Of a stretch of DNA of 64,000 nucleotides, positions 40,617 through 50,122 are shown one piece after another. Position numbers and translations under genes: made by a program. A model generated the notes under the pieces. The model had not been told where the DNA came from and did no database searches. It was given only the letters and a program-made list of their open reading frames with translations. Every line of letters starts with the position of its first letter. Position 1 is the first letter of the stretch. This DNA comes from Ornithinibacillus caprae (GTDB lineage Bacteria > Bacillota > Bacilli > Bacillales > Amphibacillaceae), in NCBI RefSeq assembly GCF_009728145.1, contig NZ_WOCA01000004.1, forward strand, positions 62,001 through 126,000, read 5' to 3'.

Positions 40617-41433
40617 AGGACTTGATGCATTTTTTCCTGAAATAGAGGAGACAGCAACAGACAAGGTAATGCAAATCCCTATTAGCGAATGTAGACCGAA
40701 TCCTTATCAACCAAGAAAAACGTTTGATACAGAAGCAATTGAAGAATTAAAGGATTCTATTTTAGAGTATGGTATTATTCAACCAATAACTGTTCGTAAG
40801 TCAATTAAAGGCTACGAAATAGTTGTAGGGGAGAGACGTTACCGAGCTGCCAAAGAGGCTGGATTAACTGAAATCCCGGTTATTGTAAAAGAATTAACCG
40901 ATGATAAAATGATGGAACTAGCCTTATTAGAAAACTTACAACGTGAAGACTTAACACCTATTGAAGAGGCTTACGCATACTCGAATTTAATGAATGAACT
41001 TAATTTAACTCAAGAAGAATTAGCAAAGCGCCTTGGTAAAAGCCGATCACATATCGCTAATATGGTAAGATTATTAGGTTTACCTGATCAGGTGATCGCA
41101 TATATAAATAATGGTGAACTTACTATGGGACATGGCCGAGCTCTACTTGGTATTAAGGATAAAGAAAAAGTTATTCCGGTAGTAAATAAAATTCGTAATG
41201 AAAAACTAAATGTTCGCCAGGTAGAAAAGTTAATTGTTCTACTAAATCAAAAACCAAATAAGAAAAAAGAAAAACCTAAAAAAGATATTTTCTTGCAAGA
41301 AAGAGAATCAATTTTACGCGATCGATTAGGTACAGCTGTAACGATTCAAAAGGGGAAGCGTAAGGGTAAAATAGAAATAGAATTTTATACAGATGATGAT
41401 TTAGAGAGAATTATTGAGGTTCTTGAAAACTAA
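40597..41433 (+). CDS. spo0J: ParB-type centromere protein Spo0J
   Basis: 278 residues. N-terminal [11 protein letters not shown] (Soj-stimulating), CTP-binding [29 protein letters not shown] and the helix-turn-helix [19 protein letters not shown], then a C-terminal dimer domain. It forms a CTP-gated clamp at parS and recruits SMC. GTG or ATG question does not arise: ATG 40597 overlaps soj by 20 nt. A parS lies 58 bp after its stop. Confidence 0.97.
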   Translation: MARGLGKGLDAFFPEIEETATDKVMQIPISECRPNPYQPRKTFDTEAIEELKDSILEYGIIQPITVRKSIKGYEIVVGERRYRAAKEAGLTEIPVIVKELTDDKMMELALLENLQREDLTPIEEAYAYSNLMNELNLTQEELAKRLGKSRSHIANMVRLLGLPDQVIAYINNGELTMGHGRALLGIKDKEKVIPVVNKIRNEKLNVRQVEKLIVLLNQKPNKKKEKPKKDIFLQERESILRDRLGTAVTIQKGKRKGKIEIEFYTDDDLERIIEVLEN

Positions 41434-41491
41434 TAAGATATATGAATTAGACTGGGGATATTTATATTTCCCAGTCTTTCTCTATAACAAA

Positions 41492-41507
41492 TGTTTCACG
41501 TGAAACA
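41492..41507. other. parS site
   Basis: A second perfect TGTTTCACGTGAAACA, in the spo0J-DUF554 gap. Confidence 0.95.
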
Positions 41508-41541
41508 TTTAAATAAAACTTTGAACCATGGGGTTGGTAAT

Positions 41542-42249
41542 ATGGCATTATACGGAACCCTGGTAAATGGAATACTAATCATTTTAGGGACATTACTAGG
41601 TCTGTTTTTCACAAAAATACCAGAGAGATATAAAGAAACAGTGATGCATGGAATTGGGTTAGCGGTTATATTAATAGGTTTACAAATGGCTTTTTCTACA
41701 GATTCAATTATTGTTGTATTACTAAGTCTGCTTACAGGTGCAATTATTGGAGAGTTTTTTCATGTAGAAGAAGGGTTAAATCGATTAGGGAATTGGATTG
41801 GAAGTAAATTTGTTAGTAAAAATAAGAACTTTAGTGTTGCAGAAGGATTTGTTACTGCATCTTTAATTTTTGTAATAGGTGCAATGTCTGTGATAGGAGC
41901 TTTAGATAGTGGGTTACGTGGTGACCATGAAGTACTTATAACCAAAGGTGTAATTGATGGATTTGTTGCACTTGTATTAACAACTACCTTAGGGTTTGGA
42001 GTAATCTTTTCCGTGATCCCGGTGGTTGTTTATCAAGGCGGAATTGCTTTATTAGCTACGCAAATTGAGAGATGGATTCCAGATGCCTTTCTAAATGGAT
42101 TAATAGTTGAATTAACGGCTGTTGGTGGATTGTTGATCGTTGCTATTGGGTTAAATCTATTAAAGATTGTGCAAATACGAGTTGGGAATCTATTACCTTC
42201 CATATTAACTGTTGTGTTAATCTATTATATCTATCAGTTATTTATATAA
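41542..42249 (+). CDS. DUF554 family membrane protein
   Basis: 235 residues with about seven hydrophobic segments, starting MALYGTLVNGILIILGTLLGL and carrying GAMSVIGALDSGLRGDHEVLITKGVIDGF, typical of DUF554 (YdfK-like) proteins of unknown function, possibly transport. ATG 41542 has a weak GGTTGG upstream. The longer frame from 41491 would begin within parS and is rejected. It ends in a strong terminator. Confidence 0.88.
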   Translation: MALYGTLVNGILIILGTLLGLFFTKIPERYKETVMHGIGLAVILIGLQMAFSTDSIIVVLLSLLTGAIIGEFFHVEEGLNRLGNWIGSKFVSKNKNFSVAEGFVTASLIFVIGAMSVIGALDSGLRGDHEVLITKGVIDGFVALVLTTTLGFGVIFSVIPVVVYQGGIALLATQIERWIPDAFLNGLIVELTAVGGLLIVAIGLNLLKIVQIRVGNLLPSILTVVLIYYIYQLFI

Positions 42250-42260
42250 AAATAGAAACT

Positions 42261-42300
42261 AAAATAGGCTGTCTCAAAAATTGGGACAGCCTATTTTTGT
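42261..42300 (+). terminator. Terminator of the DUF554 gene, possibly bidirectional
   Basis: AAAATAGGCTGTCTC and GGGACAGCCTATTTT, 15-bp stem, T run on the plus side and A run on the other, facing yyaC. Confidence 0.9.
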
Positions 42301-42325
42301 ATAAATAGGGGGGGATTAATAAGGT

Positions 42326-42943
42326 TTATATAGAATTTTCTTTTAGATGAGACATTACGATTGCTGGTGAAATTTGATTGTATGTTAATTGTTGATCAAT
42401 TAAATTGATCGTCTTTGCAATCTTTTTAGCCATCGAAACGACAATTGATAGACGTGTGTTTTGCAATACGGAATACTCCATAAATCCACTTATATTTACT
42501 ACTCCAGTTATATGGATATCTCCAACTTCAGGTAAAGGCTTTTTTAATGCAGCGCCAGGCTTCAGTGATCCTTCACTAGCAATAATATGACCAACGGAAT
42601 TTGTTTTTCCTAAGCATGCATCTACAGCAATAATAAATGGATTTTGATGATTACTATAAATTAAATTGATATAGTCATTTAGATTTGTAGCATGCACAGG
42701 ATCTTGTAATGTTCCATAAACAGACATATGTCTTGGTCTAAGTTCATCTAAATATGTACCAGTTAAGGGTCCTAAAGCATCTCCAGTTGATCGATCTGTT
42801 CCAATACAAACAACAACATATTCGCGTGGCTTCTCAGGAAGCCATGAAATTATTTTGTTACTAATTACATCCGTCATGGTAGGTTCTGTATGTAACATTC
42901 TAATTGTATCATTTTTTGAATTTAAATGACTCTTTAGATTCAT
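42326..42943 (-). CDS. yyaC: Spore protease YyaC (GPR-like)
   Basis: 205 residues with VVVCIGTDRSTGDALGPLTG, IIAVDACLGKTNSVGHI and GVVNISGFMEYSVLQNTRL, the YyaC/GPR-related fold (hydrogenase-maturation-protease-like). B. subtilis yyaC is a forespore gene. ATG 42943 follows GGAGG. It is the only minus-strand gene in this stretch, converging on the DUF554 gene. Confidence 0.92.
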   Translation of the reverse strand: MNLKSHLNSKNDTIRMLHTEPTMTDVISNKIISWLPEKPREYVVVCIGTDRSTGDALGPLTGTYLDELRPRHMSVYGTLQDPVHATNLNDYINLIYSNHQNPFIIAVDACLGKTNSVGHIIASEGSLKPGAALKKPLPEVGDIHITGVVNISGFMEYSVLQNTRLSIVVSMAKKIAKTINLIDQQLTYNQISPAIVMSHLKENSI

Positions 42944-43115
42944 AGGTTTTCCTCCGCTAACATATTGATATTAGTATACGGAAATTATTTAACTTTTATA
43001 CATCGTTCTTGGAAAACTATTTGCCAATTCCATATGGTGAATTTCTATGTTGCACTAAACGAGAGTAGGAAGGTAACACATAATCCTATTACAAAAAAAT
43101 AATGGAGGATACGTA

Positions 43116-44141
43116 ATGTTTAAATCAGGATTTAAATGGATGTTTTTAATCATCGGAACTACCATTGGAGCTGGATATGCCTCGGGAAGGGAACTATGGG
43201 AGTTTTTTGGCCATGAAAGTGGACTAGCCATTGCTTTATTCATGGTATTCTTTGTAGTTTCATGTATTGTCATTATGACAATAAGTTATGAGCGAAAATC
43301 TACGGAGTATCGCCCGGTGTTACGAGATATTGTAGGTGATAAATTAGCAAAACTTTATGATGTGATGATTTTTTTATATTTATATACAACTACGGTAGTT
43401 ATGCTATCTGGAAGCGGTGCTACGGGACAAGCATTTAACTTTCCGTATTGGTGGGGAATTGTCTTTATTGTAATTGCATTAATTATTTTATTTAGTAAAG
43501 ATATCACTGGATTATTATCCATAAACCAAATTATATTACCCATTTTACTTACTGGTCTATTATTTGTTTTAGTAATATTTACAATCGATCAAGATCTAGC
43601 ATTGTTTTCACATTGGCATGAGCAAAGCAATTGGATTGCTGCATTCCCATTTACTGCATTAAATATTTTGCCTTTAATAGCTGTATTAGGTGCAGTTGGT
43701 AATAAGGTTGAATCTAAACAAGAGATTTGGTTTGCAGGAATTGGGAGTGGTGTTACATTAGGAGTAATTTCATATATTTATAATAATAGTCTCATTCAAA
43801 TAGCAGATGAATTGTTACTCTATGAGATTCCTCTATTTGCTATACTCAAACATTATCCATTCCAAATGGTTATTTTTATGTCTATATTGTTATGGTTTGC
43901 TATTTTTACTACGGCAGCCGCAGGAGTACTTGGAATCGTAACTCGTGTAAATAGTTATTTAAATAAACCACTATGGATCATTGTCATTACAACATTATTA
44001 ACGATGATTCCATTAACTACATTAGGTTTTTCTAACTTAATAGGTTTTTTATACCCAGTATATGGAGTATTAAATTTATATGTATTAACAAGGCTATTAC
44101 TTTATCCGATTTGGAATAATATGGAAAAGAAAAGAGTGTAG
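43116..44141 (+). CDS. YkvI-type membrane transporter
   Basis: 341 residues, about ten membrane segments. The first helix has GTTIGAGYASGRELWEFFG, as in YkvI and related APC-fold proteins. The substrate is unknown; relatives in this superfamily carry amino acids or branched-chain compounds. ATG 43116 follows ATGGAGGATACGTA. It is alone between yyaC and yyzM. Confidence 0.88.
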   Translation: MFKSGFKWMFLIIGTTIGAGYASGRELWEFFGHESGLAIALFMVFFVVSCIVIMTISYERKSTEYRPVLRDIVGDKLAKLYDVMIFLYLYTTTVVMLSGSGATGQAFNFPYWWGIVFIVIALIILFSKDITGLLSINQIILPILLTGLLFVLVIFTIDQDLALFSHWHEQSNWIAAFPFTALNILPLIAVLGAVGNKVESKQEIWFAGIGSGVTLGVISYIYNNSLIQIADELLLYEIPLFAILKHYPFQMVIFMSILLWFAIFTTAAAGVLGIVTRVNSYLNKPLWIIVITTLLTMIPLTTLGFSNLIGFLYPVYGVLNLYVLTRLLLYPIWNNMEKKRV

Positions 44142-44254
44142 GACTAGTTGAACATATTGTATTTACATAATAGAATGTTGTAATATAAAAGTGAATACAA
44201 TCAAAAGGCAAAACTAACTAGATGTAAAAAGAATAAATGTGAGGAGAAGAGGAC

Positions 44255-44452
44255 ATGGTGGATAAGGATTTTGAATTAAATGATGTCGTACAAATGAAAA
44301 AACCTCATCCATGTGGTGAAAATCGATGGAAAATAATTCGAATGGGCATGGATATCCGTATTAAATGTCTAGGTTGTGATCATAGTGTGATGATTCCACG
44401 CCGTGAATTTACGAAAAAGCTAAAGAAAATTATAGAAAAATCTTCTAATTAA
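44255..44452 (+). CDS. yyzM: DUF951 family protein YyzM
   Basis: 65 residues, beginning with VQMKKPHPCGENRWKIIRMGMDIRIKCLGCDHSVMIPRREFTK, the DUF951 signature with Cys pairs (PCG and CLGC) that suggest metal binding. The role is unknown. GAGGAGAAG precedes the ATG. It sits ahead of ychF as in B. subtilis, with a terminator between. Confidence 0.93.
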   Translation: MVDKDFELNDVVQMKKPHPCGENRWKIIRMGMDIRIKCLGCDHSVMIPRREFTKKLKKIIEKSSN

Positions 44453-44536
44453 TATGTTAAAATAGACTAAACACTGTAAAAAATGGTAAAATATATGTAT
44501 AGAAAGATAGATATAGAGAAAACGATAGGGTAAAAA

Positions 44537-44577
44537 GCAAAAATAGGTATCTTTTTGATGCCTATTTTTGTTTTTTA
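44537..44577 (+). terminator. Terminator of yyzM
   Basis: AAAAATAGGTATC and GATGCCTATTTTT around TTTTT, then TTTTTT. Confidence 0.88.
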
Positions 44578-44662
44578 CCTGCTTGTCTTTTTTTTTACTA
44601 GTATCTATAATTGGAATAACGAACGCGTTCATATGAAGGAACCCTTAAGGAGTGAAAATTGA

Positions 44663-45763
44663 ATGGCTTTAACAGCAGGAATTGTCGGACTTCCTAACGT
44701 AGGTAAATCTACGTTATTTAATGCAATTACGCAAGCGGGTGCTGAAGCAGCTAACTACCCATTTGCAACTATTGATCCTAATGTAGGAATTGTGGAAGTT
44801 CCAGACGAGCGCTTAAATAAATTAACAGAATTAGTAAATCCGAAAAAAACAGTACCTACTGCATTTGAATTTACCGATATTGCAGGTATTGTTAAAGGGG
44901 CAAGTAAAGGAGAAGGGTTGGGTAACCAATTTTTATCCCATATTCGTCAAGTTGATGCAATCTGTCAGGTTGTTCGTTGTTTTGTGGATGAAAACATTAC
45001 CCATGTATCTGGTAAAGTAGATCCAATAGATGATATAGAAGTTATTAATTTGGAGCTTATTTTAGCAGATTTAGAAACGGTAATGAAACGATTGCAGCGT
45101 GTTGAAAAATTAGCTAAGCAAAAAGATAAAGAAGCAGTTGCTGAATTTACCGTATTAGATAAAATAAAGACTGCCCTAGAAGAAGAAAAACCAGCTCGTG
45201 CCATTGATTTTACAGATGAGCAACAAAAAATTGTTAAAGGACTTCACTTATTAACAAGTAAACCAATGCTATATGTAGCAAATGTAAGTGAAGATGAAGT
45301 TGCAGATCCTGATGGCAATGAACTTGTGCAAAAGGTTAGGGAATATGCTGCAAATGAAGGTGCTGAAGTAATTGTAATCTGTGCTAAAATTGAGGAAGAG
45401 ATTTCCGAACTAGATCAAGAGGAAAAGGAAATGTACCTTGAAGAATTAGGTATTTCTGAATCAGGCTTAGATAAACTCATTAAGGCTTCCTACAGTTTAT
45501 TAGGTTTAGCAACATATTTTACAGCTGGTGAGCAAGAAGTACGTGCGTGGACATTCCGAAAAGGGATTAAGGCACCACAAGCTGCTGGAATTATCCATAC
45601 AGACTTTGAACGTGGTTTTATCCGTGCGGAAACAGTTTCCTATAATGACTTAGTAGAAGCTGGCTCTATGACACAAGCACGTGAAAAAGGCAAGGTTCGC
45701 TTAGAAGGAAAAGACTATATTGTTAAAGATGGAGATGTAATTCATTTCCGTTTTAATGTATAG
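44663..45763 (+). CDS. ychF: Redox-regulated ATPase YchF
   Basis: 366 residues, Obg-family fold: G1 GLPNVGKSTLFN (about 8-19), G3 DIAGIVKGASKGEGLG, NVSE in place of NKxD (so ATP rather than GTP preferred), a coiled-coil insertion (about 130-200) and a C-terminal TGS domain. It is involved in stress and ribosome-linked functions. ATG 44663 follows AAGGAG by about 10 nt. Confidence 0.96.
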   Translation: MALTAGIVGLPNVGKSTLFNAITQAGAEAANYPFATIDPNVGIVEVPDERLNKLTELVNPKKTVPTAFEFTDIAGIVKGASKGEGLGNQFLSHIRQVDAICQVVRCFVDENITHVSGKVDPIDDIEVINLELILADLETVMKRLQRVEKLAKQKDKEAVAEFTVLDKIKTALEEEKPARAIDFTDEQQKIVKGLHLLTSKPMLYVANVSEDEVADPDGNELVQKVREYAANEGAEVIVICAKIEEEISELDQEEKEMYLEELGISESGLDKLIKASYSLLGLATYFTAGEQEVRAWTFRKGIKAPQAAGIIHTDFERGFIRAETVSYNDLVEAGSMTQAREKGKVRLEGKDYIVKDGDVIHFRFNV

Positions 45764-45806
45764 GAAAACATATTAAAAAAACGTAGAAAAAGGATCTCTC
45801 GAAAAC

Positions 45807-45835
45807 TTGTTATTTCGTATAAGATTTGGTATAAT
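45807..45835 (+). promoter_or_regulatory. rpsF-ssb-rpsR promoter
   Basis: TTGTTA (45807-45812), 17-bp spacer and TATAAT (45830-45835). Confidence 0.75.
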
Positions 45836-45839
45836 ACAC

Positions 45840-45938
45840 TATTGTGAGTAATGAATTTAGATTACTCCTTGCTCTTATTGCGAAAAGCTAAGCTTTTCTA
45901 TAATTTAGAGCCGCTAAGACCAAAAGGAGGTGTAACGG
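45840..45938 (+). promoter_or_regulatory. Candidate S6:S18 autoregulatory leader
   Basis: The leader folds GCTCT/AGAGC around an inner GAAAAGC/GCTTTTC hairpin and presents CCG right after the closing stem (AGAGCCGC). The bacterial rpsF leader bound by the S6:S18 complex is known to expose a CCG. Identity is inferred from position and this motif. Confidence 0.55.
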
Positions 45939-46229
45939 ATGAGAAAATACGAAATCATGTATATCATCCGCCCAGACATGGAAGAGGAAGCGCAAACAGC
46001 TTTAATCGAGCGTTTCAATAATATTTTAACTGATAATGGGGCGGAGATTGAAAAAGTTGATGAAAAAGGTAAAAAACGCCTTGCATACGAAATCAATGAT
46101 TTCCGTGACGGATATTATGTAATAATTAACTTCTCTGGTGATGAAAATGCAATTAATGAATTTGATCGCCAAGCTAAGTTCTCTGAAGATATTATTCGCC
46201 ATATCGCAGTTCGAGAAGATGATCAATAA
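45939..46229 (+). CDS. rpsF: 30S ribosomal protein S6
   Basis: 96 residues, [17 protein letters not shown] with [22 protein letters not shown]. It binds 16S with S18. AAAGGAGG lies 8 nt before ATG. First gene of the rpsF-ssb-rpsR operon. Confidence 0.98.
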   Translation: MRKYEIMYIIRPDMEEEAQTALIERFNNILTDNGAEIEKVDEKGKKRLAYEINDFRDGYYVIINFSGDENAINEFDRQAKFSEDIIRHIAVREDDQ

Positions 46230-46254
46230 TTAGGAATAATAAGGAGTGGTTCTG

Positions 46255-46758
46255 ATGTTAAATCGTGTCGTACTTGTCGGCAGGTTAACGAGGGATCCTG
46301 ATCTACGTTATACACCAAGTGGAGTGGCAGTTGCTAACTTTACTGTTGCAGTCAATCGACCTTTTTCAAATCAGCAAGGAAACAGAGAAGCTGATTTTAT
46401 AAACTGCGTCATCTGGCGTAGACCAGCAGAAAACCTTGCCAACTATATGAAAAAAGGTAGTATGATTGGTGTCGATGGCCGTATTCAAACTCGTAGTTTT
46501 GAAGGTCAAGATGGAAAAATGGTATATATTACAGAAGTTGTTGCTGATAGTGTGCAATTCTTGGAGTCAAAAGGTTCCTCACAAGGAGGACAAGGACAAC
46601 AAGGCCAAGGCAATTATTCATCAGGATACCAGCAAAATCCAAATCAGAACCCAAACAACCAGAATCAAACTAGAGATAATCAATTTCAAAATGATGAGGA
46701 CCCATTTAAAAATAATGGTGAGCCGATCGATATATCAGATGATGATTTACCATTCTAA
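46255..46758 (+). CDS. ssb: Single-stranded DNA-binding protein
   Basis: 167 residues: OB fold ([23 protein letters not shown] to about 110), a Gln/Asn/Gly-rich linker (about 113-150) and the acidic tail DISDDDLPF that docks partner proteins. ATG 46255 follows AAGGAG by 8 nt; a GTG at 46246 overlaps spacing and is rejected. Confidence 0.98.
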   Translation: MLNRVVLVGRLTRDPDLRYTPSGVAVANFTVAVNRPFSNQQGNREADFINCVIWRRPAENLANYMKKGSMIGVDGRIQTRSFEGQDGKMVYITEVVADSVQFLESKGSSQGGQGQQGQGNYSSGYQQNPNQNPNNQNQTRDNQFQNDEDPFKNNGEPIDISDDDLPF

Positions 46759-46792
46759 ACGAATGGCATAATGAACAAAAGGAGGGGTATCA

Positions 46793-47023
46793 ATGGCAGC
46801 TCGTCGCGGTCGTGCTAAGCGTCGTAAAGTGTGTTACTTCACAGCGAACGGAATTACACACATCGACTACAAAGACGTTGATCTTCTAAGACGTTTCATT
46901 TCTGAGCGTGGAAAAATTCTTCCTCGTCGTGTAACTGGAACTTCTGCAAAATACCAACGTAAATTAACTAAAGCAATCAAACGTGCTCGTACAATGGCTT
47001 TATTGCCATATGTGGCTGAGTAA
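46793..47023 (+). CDS. rpsR: 30S ribosomal protein S18
   Basis: 76 residues, basic N-terminus then [35 protein letters not shown] precedes the ATG. Last gene of the operon, ending in a terminator shared with modC. Confidence 0.98.
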   Translation: MAARRGRAKRRKVCYFTANGITHIDYKDVDLLRRFISERGKILPRRVTGTSAKYQRKLTKAIKRARTMALLPYVAE

Positions 47024-47026
47024 TAT

Positions 47027-47067
47027 AAAAAGCCTCTAAACTATTCATTAGTTTAGAGGCTTTTTCC
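47027..47067 (+). terminator. Bidirectional terminator rpsR/modC
   Basis: AAAAGCCTCTAAACTA and TAGTTTAGAGGCTTTTT. T runs on both sides. It overlaps the modC 3' end by about 14 bp. Confidence 0.92.
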
Positions 47068-47667
47068 TTTATCGATTTTAAGGATACGATCTGCTAATTT
47101 ATTCGCTTCCTTTAAATCATGTGTAACTAATATCATTGGAATTTTCCACAATTCATGCAAACGTAATAATTCATTTTGACACTCTACTCTCGTATCTTGA
47201 TCTAGTGCTGAGAAGGGTTCATCTAATAATAATGCATCTGGTTTAGTTGCTAATGCGCGAACCAATGCTACTCGCTGTTTTTCTCCACCGGATATTTGGT
47301 TAGGATAACGATCCAGTAAGTGTCTAATTGCAACGGTATCAATGAGCTGCTCTGTTAAATGAGCATCCTTCATTCCATATGAAATGTTCTTTTGAACCGT
47401 CATATGAGGAAAAAGTGCGTAATCCTGAAAGAGGTACCCTATATTTCGCTTTTGTATAGGAACAGGTTTCTTTTTTGTTTCATAGAAGGTACGATTCTCT
47501 AATTGAATCAGTCCTTGATCAGGATGTGCCAAACCGGCAATACAATTTAATATCGTTGTTTTACCTGCTCCAGAAGGGCCAAACAAAGCAATAATTTCTT
47601 CGTTCACATTAAAATGAATCTCTAATGAATAATTTTTTAGTTGTTTTTGTATACTTACTGAAAGCAA
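47053..47667 (-). CDS. modC: Molybdate ABC transporter ATP-binding protein (short ModC)
   Basis: About 204 residues: Walker A GPSGAGKTTILN, Q-loop YLFQDYALFPHMTV, signature ISGGEKQRVALVRAL and Walker B LLLDEPFSALD. The molybdate-binding (TOBE/MOP) C-terminal domain of long ModC is missing, as is common in Firmicutes. Start TTG 47667 is favoured by GGTGG 8 nt upstream; a TTG at 47682 is an alternative. It follows modB directly. Confidence 0.9.
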   Translation of the reverse strand: MLSVSIQKQLKNYSLEIHFNVNEEIIALFGPSGAGKTTILNCIAGLAHPDQGLIQLENRTFYETKKKPVPIQKRNIGYLFQDYALFPHMTVQKNISYGMKDAHLTEQLIDTVAIRHLLDRYPNQISGGEKQRVALVRALATKPDALLLDEPFSALDQDTRVECQNELLRLHELWKIPMILVTHDLKEANKLADRILKIDKGKSL

Positions 47668-47682
47668 TGAGCATCCCACCAA

Positions 47683-48360
47683 TTAATTTTCACTTGTAAA
47701 CCGTAATATATTTCGACCACTCCACCAGTTCAGCCATAGCATTGCACTAAATCCAATGATCACCATACTTACAACCCAAAAAATTGCTGTTTCCGTATTG
47801 CCAGATTCAACTGCAAAGTAGATCGCTAGTGGAATTGTCTCCGTTTGATTGGGAATATAACCGGCAACCATTAAGGTAGCACCAAACTCACCTAATGCAC
47901 GGGAAAAGGTCAAAATTAGTCCTGCTAATAAACCTGGCCAAGCTAATGGGAAGGAAATGGTCCAAAAAACCTTTAGCTTAGAAGCTCCCATTGTATAAGC
48001 AGCATTCTCTACATTACGATCATAGGTTTGAAAAGCAGCAGAGGCACTTTGATACATTAATGGGAACGATACAACAATGGCTGCTATTACTGCGCCTGTC
48101 CATGTAAAGACGATCTGATAATCAATCCATTGCAATAAGAAACTACCAATCGGTCCATTTTTACCAAATAAATAGAGTAGGCCAAAACCTACTACCGTTG
48201 GCGGTAATACAATTGGTAATAATAAGATGGATTCGATGATCCTTTTTCCAGGGAATCGGTTTCTAGCAATGACCCGGGCTAAAATGGTTCCTAAAATCAA
48301 CACAATAACTGTAGCACTTCCGGCTATTTTTAATGATAGAAAGAAGGGAGTGAAATTCAT
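47683..48360 (-). CDS. modB: Molybdate ABC transporter permease
   Basis: 225 residues, five membrane segments, with the EAA loop ENAAYTMGASKLKVFWTISFPLAWPGLLAG. It starts 2 nt after the modA stop. It forms the channel with ModC. Confidence 0.94.
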   Translation of the reverse strand: MNFTPFFLSLKIAGSATVIVLILGTILARVIARNRFPGKRIIESILLLPIVLPPTVVGFGLLYLFGKNGPIGSFLLQWIDYQIVFTWTGAVIAAIVVSFPLMYQSASAAFQTYDRNVENAAYTMGASKLKVFWTISFPLAWPGLLAGLILTFSRALGEFGATLMVAGYIPNQTETIPLAIYFAVESGNTETAIFWVVSMVIIGFSAMLWLNWWSGRNILRFTSEN

Positions 48361-48362
48361 AT

Positions 48363-49157
48363 TTAGTCCACCTTTAAAGATGTAAACCCATATTTTTTAA
48401 ATAATTGAGTTGCTTTTTCTTGCTTTAGAAACAATAGAAAATCGTTAGCAATTTCTCTTTGCTCACTTGTTGCTATAACAGAACCAGGATATGTAATTGG
48501 TTCATGTAGGTCTTCATTAATGGATAGTAACTGTTTTACTTGATCGGATAGAAGTACATCCGTATAGTATACAAATCCGATCTCCGCATTACCTGAAGTG
48601 ACATAGGTAAGAACTTGTCTTACATCCTTTGCATAAATTAGTTTGTTTTGTAGACGTGAATGATTCCAAATCCCACTGTTTTCTAATGCGGATTTGGTAT
48701 AACTACCAGCAGGAACACTATCTGGATTTCCAATAGCAATTTGGTCAATATCATATTCCATTAATTCCTCCAAAGAATTTACTTCTATTGATGAATCTTG
48801 GTCTCCAATTAAGATTAGTTGGTTTTTAGTAAAATCAATTCTCGTATCAGATACCAATAACCCTTGATCATCCAATAAATCCATGGAAGGTTCATCCGCA
48901 GAAAGAAAAATATCCGCTGGTGCACCTTGCTGAATTTGTCTTGCTAGGGTACCAGAGCTACCAATATTTAATGTGATCGTTGTGTGCGGGTTTTCCATCT
49001 CATATAATTCCACTATTTCTTGTAAAACTTCTGTTAAACTAGTTGCTACTGAAATCAATAGCTCTTGGTTATTAGGTTCAGATTTATTAATTTCGTTCGT
49101 ACTTGAACAACCAGTAAGCGTAACGAAAGTAGCTAAGATAATGATTAAATGTTTCAT
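48363..49157 (-). CDS. modA: Molybdate-binding lipoprotein ModA
   Basis: 264 residues. Signal with lipobox LTGCSS (C17), then VATSLTEVLQEIVELY, GSSGTLARQIQQGAPADIFLSAD and IGNPDSVPAGSY, the ModA pattern of oxyanion ligands. It captures molybdate or tungstate outside the membrane. ATG 49157 follows AGGAG by 9 nt. The start codon lies inside a near-parS palindrome. Confidence 0.93.
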   Translation of the reverse strand: MKHLIIILATFVTLTGCSSTNEINKSEPNNQELLISVATSLTEVLQEIVELYEMENPHTTITLNIGSSGTLARQIQQGAPADIFLSADEPSMDLLDDQGLLVSDTRIDFTKNQLILIGDQDSSIEVNSLEELMEYDIDQIAIGNPDSVPAGSYTKSALENSGIWNHSRLQNKLIYAKDVRQVLTYVTSGNAEIGFVYYTDVLLSDQVKQLLSINEDLHEPITYPGSVIATSEQREIANDFLLFLKQEKATQLFKKYGFTSLKVD

Positions 49158-49165
49158 GTGAAACA
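49150..49165. other. Near-parS palindrome across the modA start codon
   Basis: TGTTTCATGTGAAACA on the plus strand, one mismatch from parS. It begins right after the modA ribosome-binding site and includes the ATG. Confidence 0.6.
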
Positions 49166-49180
49166 CTCCTGCGGTATGTA

Positions 49181-49672
49181 TTATTTTTTTCTAGGTTTCC
49201 GTTTGGGATAAACGGATATAATGGCTATTAGCATAGTGAGGATATATAGTACCGAAATCCATAAGTATATGTCATGAACAGGAAAAAACAATGCAATTCC
49301 TGTATACAGTAGGAATGGTATTGTTGTGGTATATGCACACATTTTCCATAATATTTGTAATCGCAGTTTTCTATGCATAAAATGGGAAATCCACGTCATC
49401 ACATAAGAAATAACTGTTATTGATAAAAATATAATAATGGTTAAGGGCAAATAATAAAATATAAAAAAATAGATAAGTAGAAAAACAATATTCATATCTG
49501 CCGAAAAACCCGAGTTTTCATAAATACGATCGGTAAGAGCTGGAATGGAAGCAATAAATAATAAGATAAACATATAAATTACTGTAATATCCATCCCGGT
49601 ACGATTTAACTTAAATACAATTTCTTTTTTGGGTAAGCGTAGACTTTGAAGTAATGTTTGCCAAAAAATCAT
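49181..49672 (-). CDS. Four-helix membrane protein of unknown function
   Basis: 163 residues, four strongly hydrophobic segments (about 28-48, 60-85, 90-110 and 120-155) and a basic tail PKRKPRKK. The opening FWQTLLQSLRLPKKEIVFKLNRTG with SIPALTDRI loosely recalls DUF1189-type proteins of Bacilli. ATG 49672 follows AAAGG by 9 nt; the ATG three codons earlier abuts the site. It is 24 bp beyond the modA start on the same strand, so it may be transcribed with modABC. Confidence 0.75.
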   Translation of the reverse strand: MIFWQTLLQSLRLPKKEIVFKLNRTGMDITVIYMFILLFIASIPALTDRIYENSGFSADMNIVFLLIYFFIFYYLPLTIIIFLSITVISYVMTWISHFMHRKLRLQILWKMCAYTTTIPFLLYTGIALFFPVHDIYLWISVLYILTMLIAIISVYPKRKPRKK

Positions 49673-49697
49673 AATTTCCATCCTTTAATTGAATAGT

Positions 49698-49753
49698 AAT
49701 AAAGTGAAACTTCATTCAGTGGGAATCTAACTCCCCGTTACGTGCGGGATAAA
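49698..49753 (-). repeat. IS200/IS605-type right-end-like remnant, copy D (minimal, diverged)
   Basis: On the minus strand: ATTTATCCCGCACGTAACGG, GGAGTTAGATTCCCACTGAA, TGAAGTTTCACTTTAT. Same minimal form as copy C. Confidence 0.65.
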
Positions 49754-49966
49754 TCTATTGAGCATCTTTCTTCTATTACGTAATTATATTATAATAGAAG
49801 CTACAAAAAAAGCGTGGGCTACTTCACTATAATTACTTCTTATCTACCTTCTAAAATCAGCTGTTGCGTTGGAAATACTTTTCTCTCATTCTAATTCCAA
49901 ATTCCTTGAAATCCATGTTATCATATACTAATGAGATAAAATACTACCTTTAACCTGAGATGAGAA

Positions 49967-50012
49967 AATATAAACTTTCTTATGCTGTGTAAGTGCAGCT
50001 ATGGCATTTCGT
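49967..50012 (-). repeat. Hairpin repeat R, copy R5
   Basis: On the minus strand: CCATAGCTGCACTTACACAGC, ATAAGAAAGTTTATA. With copy D it occupies the long gap before yybS. Nothing else is recognised in 49760-49960. Confidence 0.55.
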
Positions 50013-50122
50013 ATGAATGCTTTACTCAAGAGTATAAGGGCTACTAGAAGCAAAGAAATCTCTTGAACAATTCATGTAATGATTGCCAAGTTTGCTAATA
50101 AAATACTGGGGTGCAAAAAAAT

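Noticed and set aside
41491-41541. Extended N-terminus MFHVKH for the DUF554 protein
   Set aside because: The extension is translated parS; the conserved protein begins at 41542.
49690-50110. Possible small gene before yybS
   Set aside because: Only repeats D and R5 are seen; no frame with a ribosome site.
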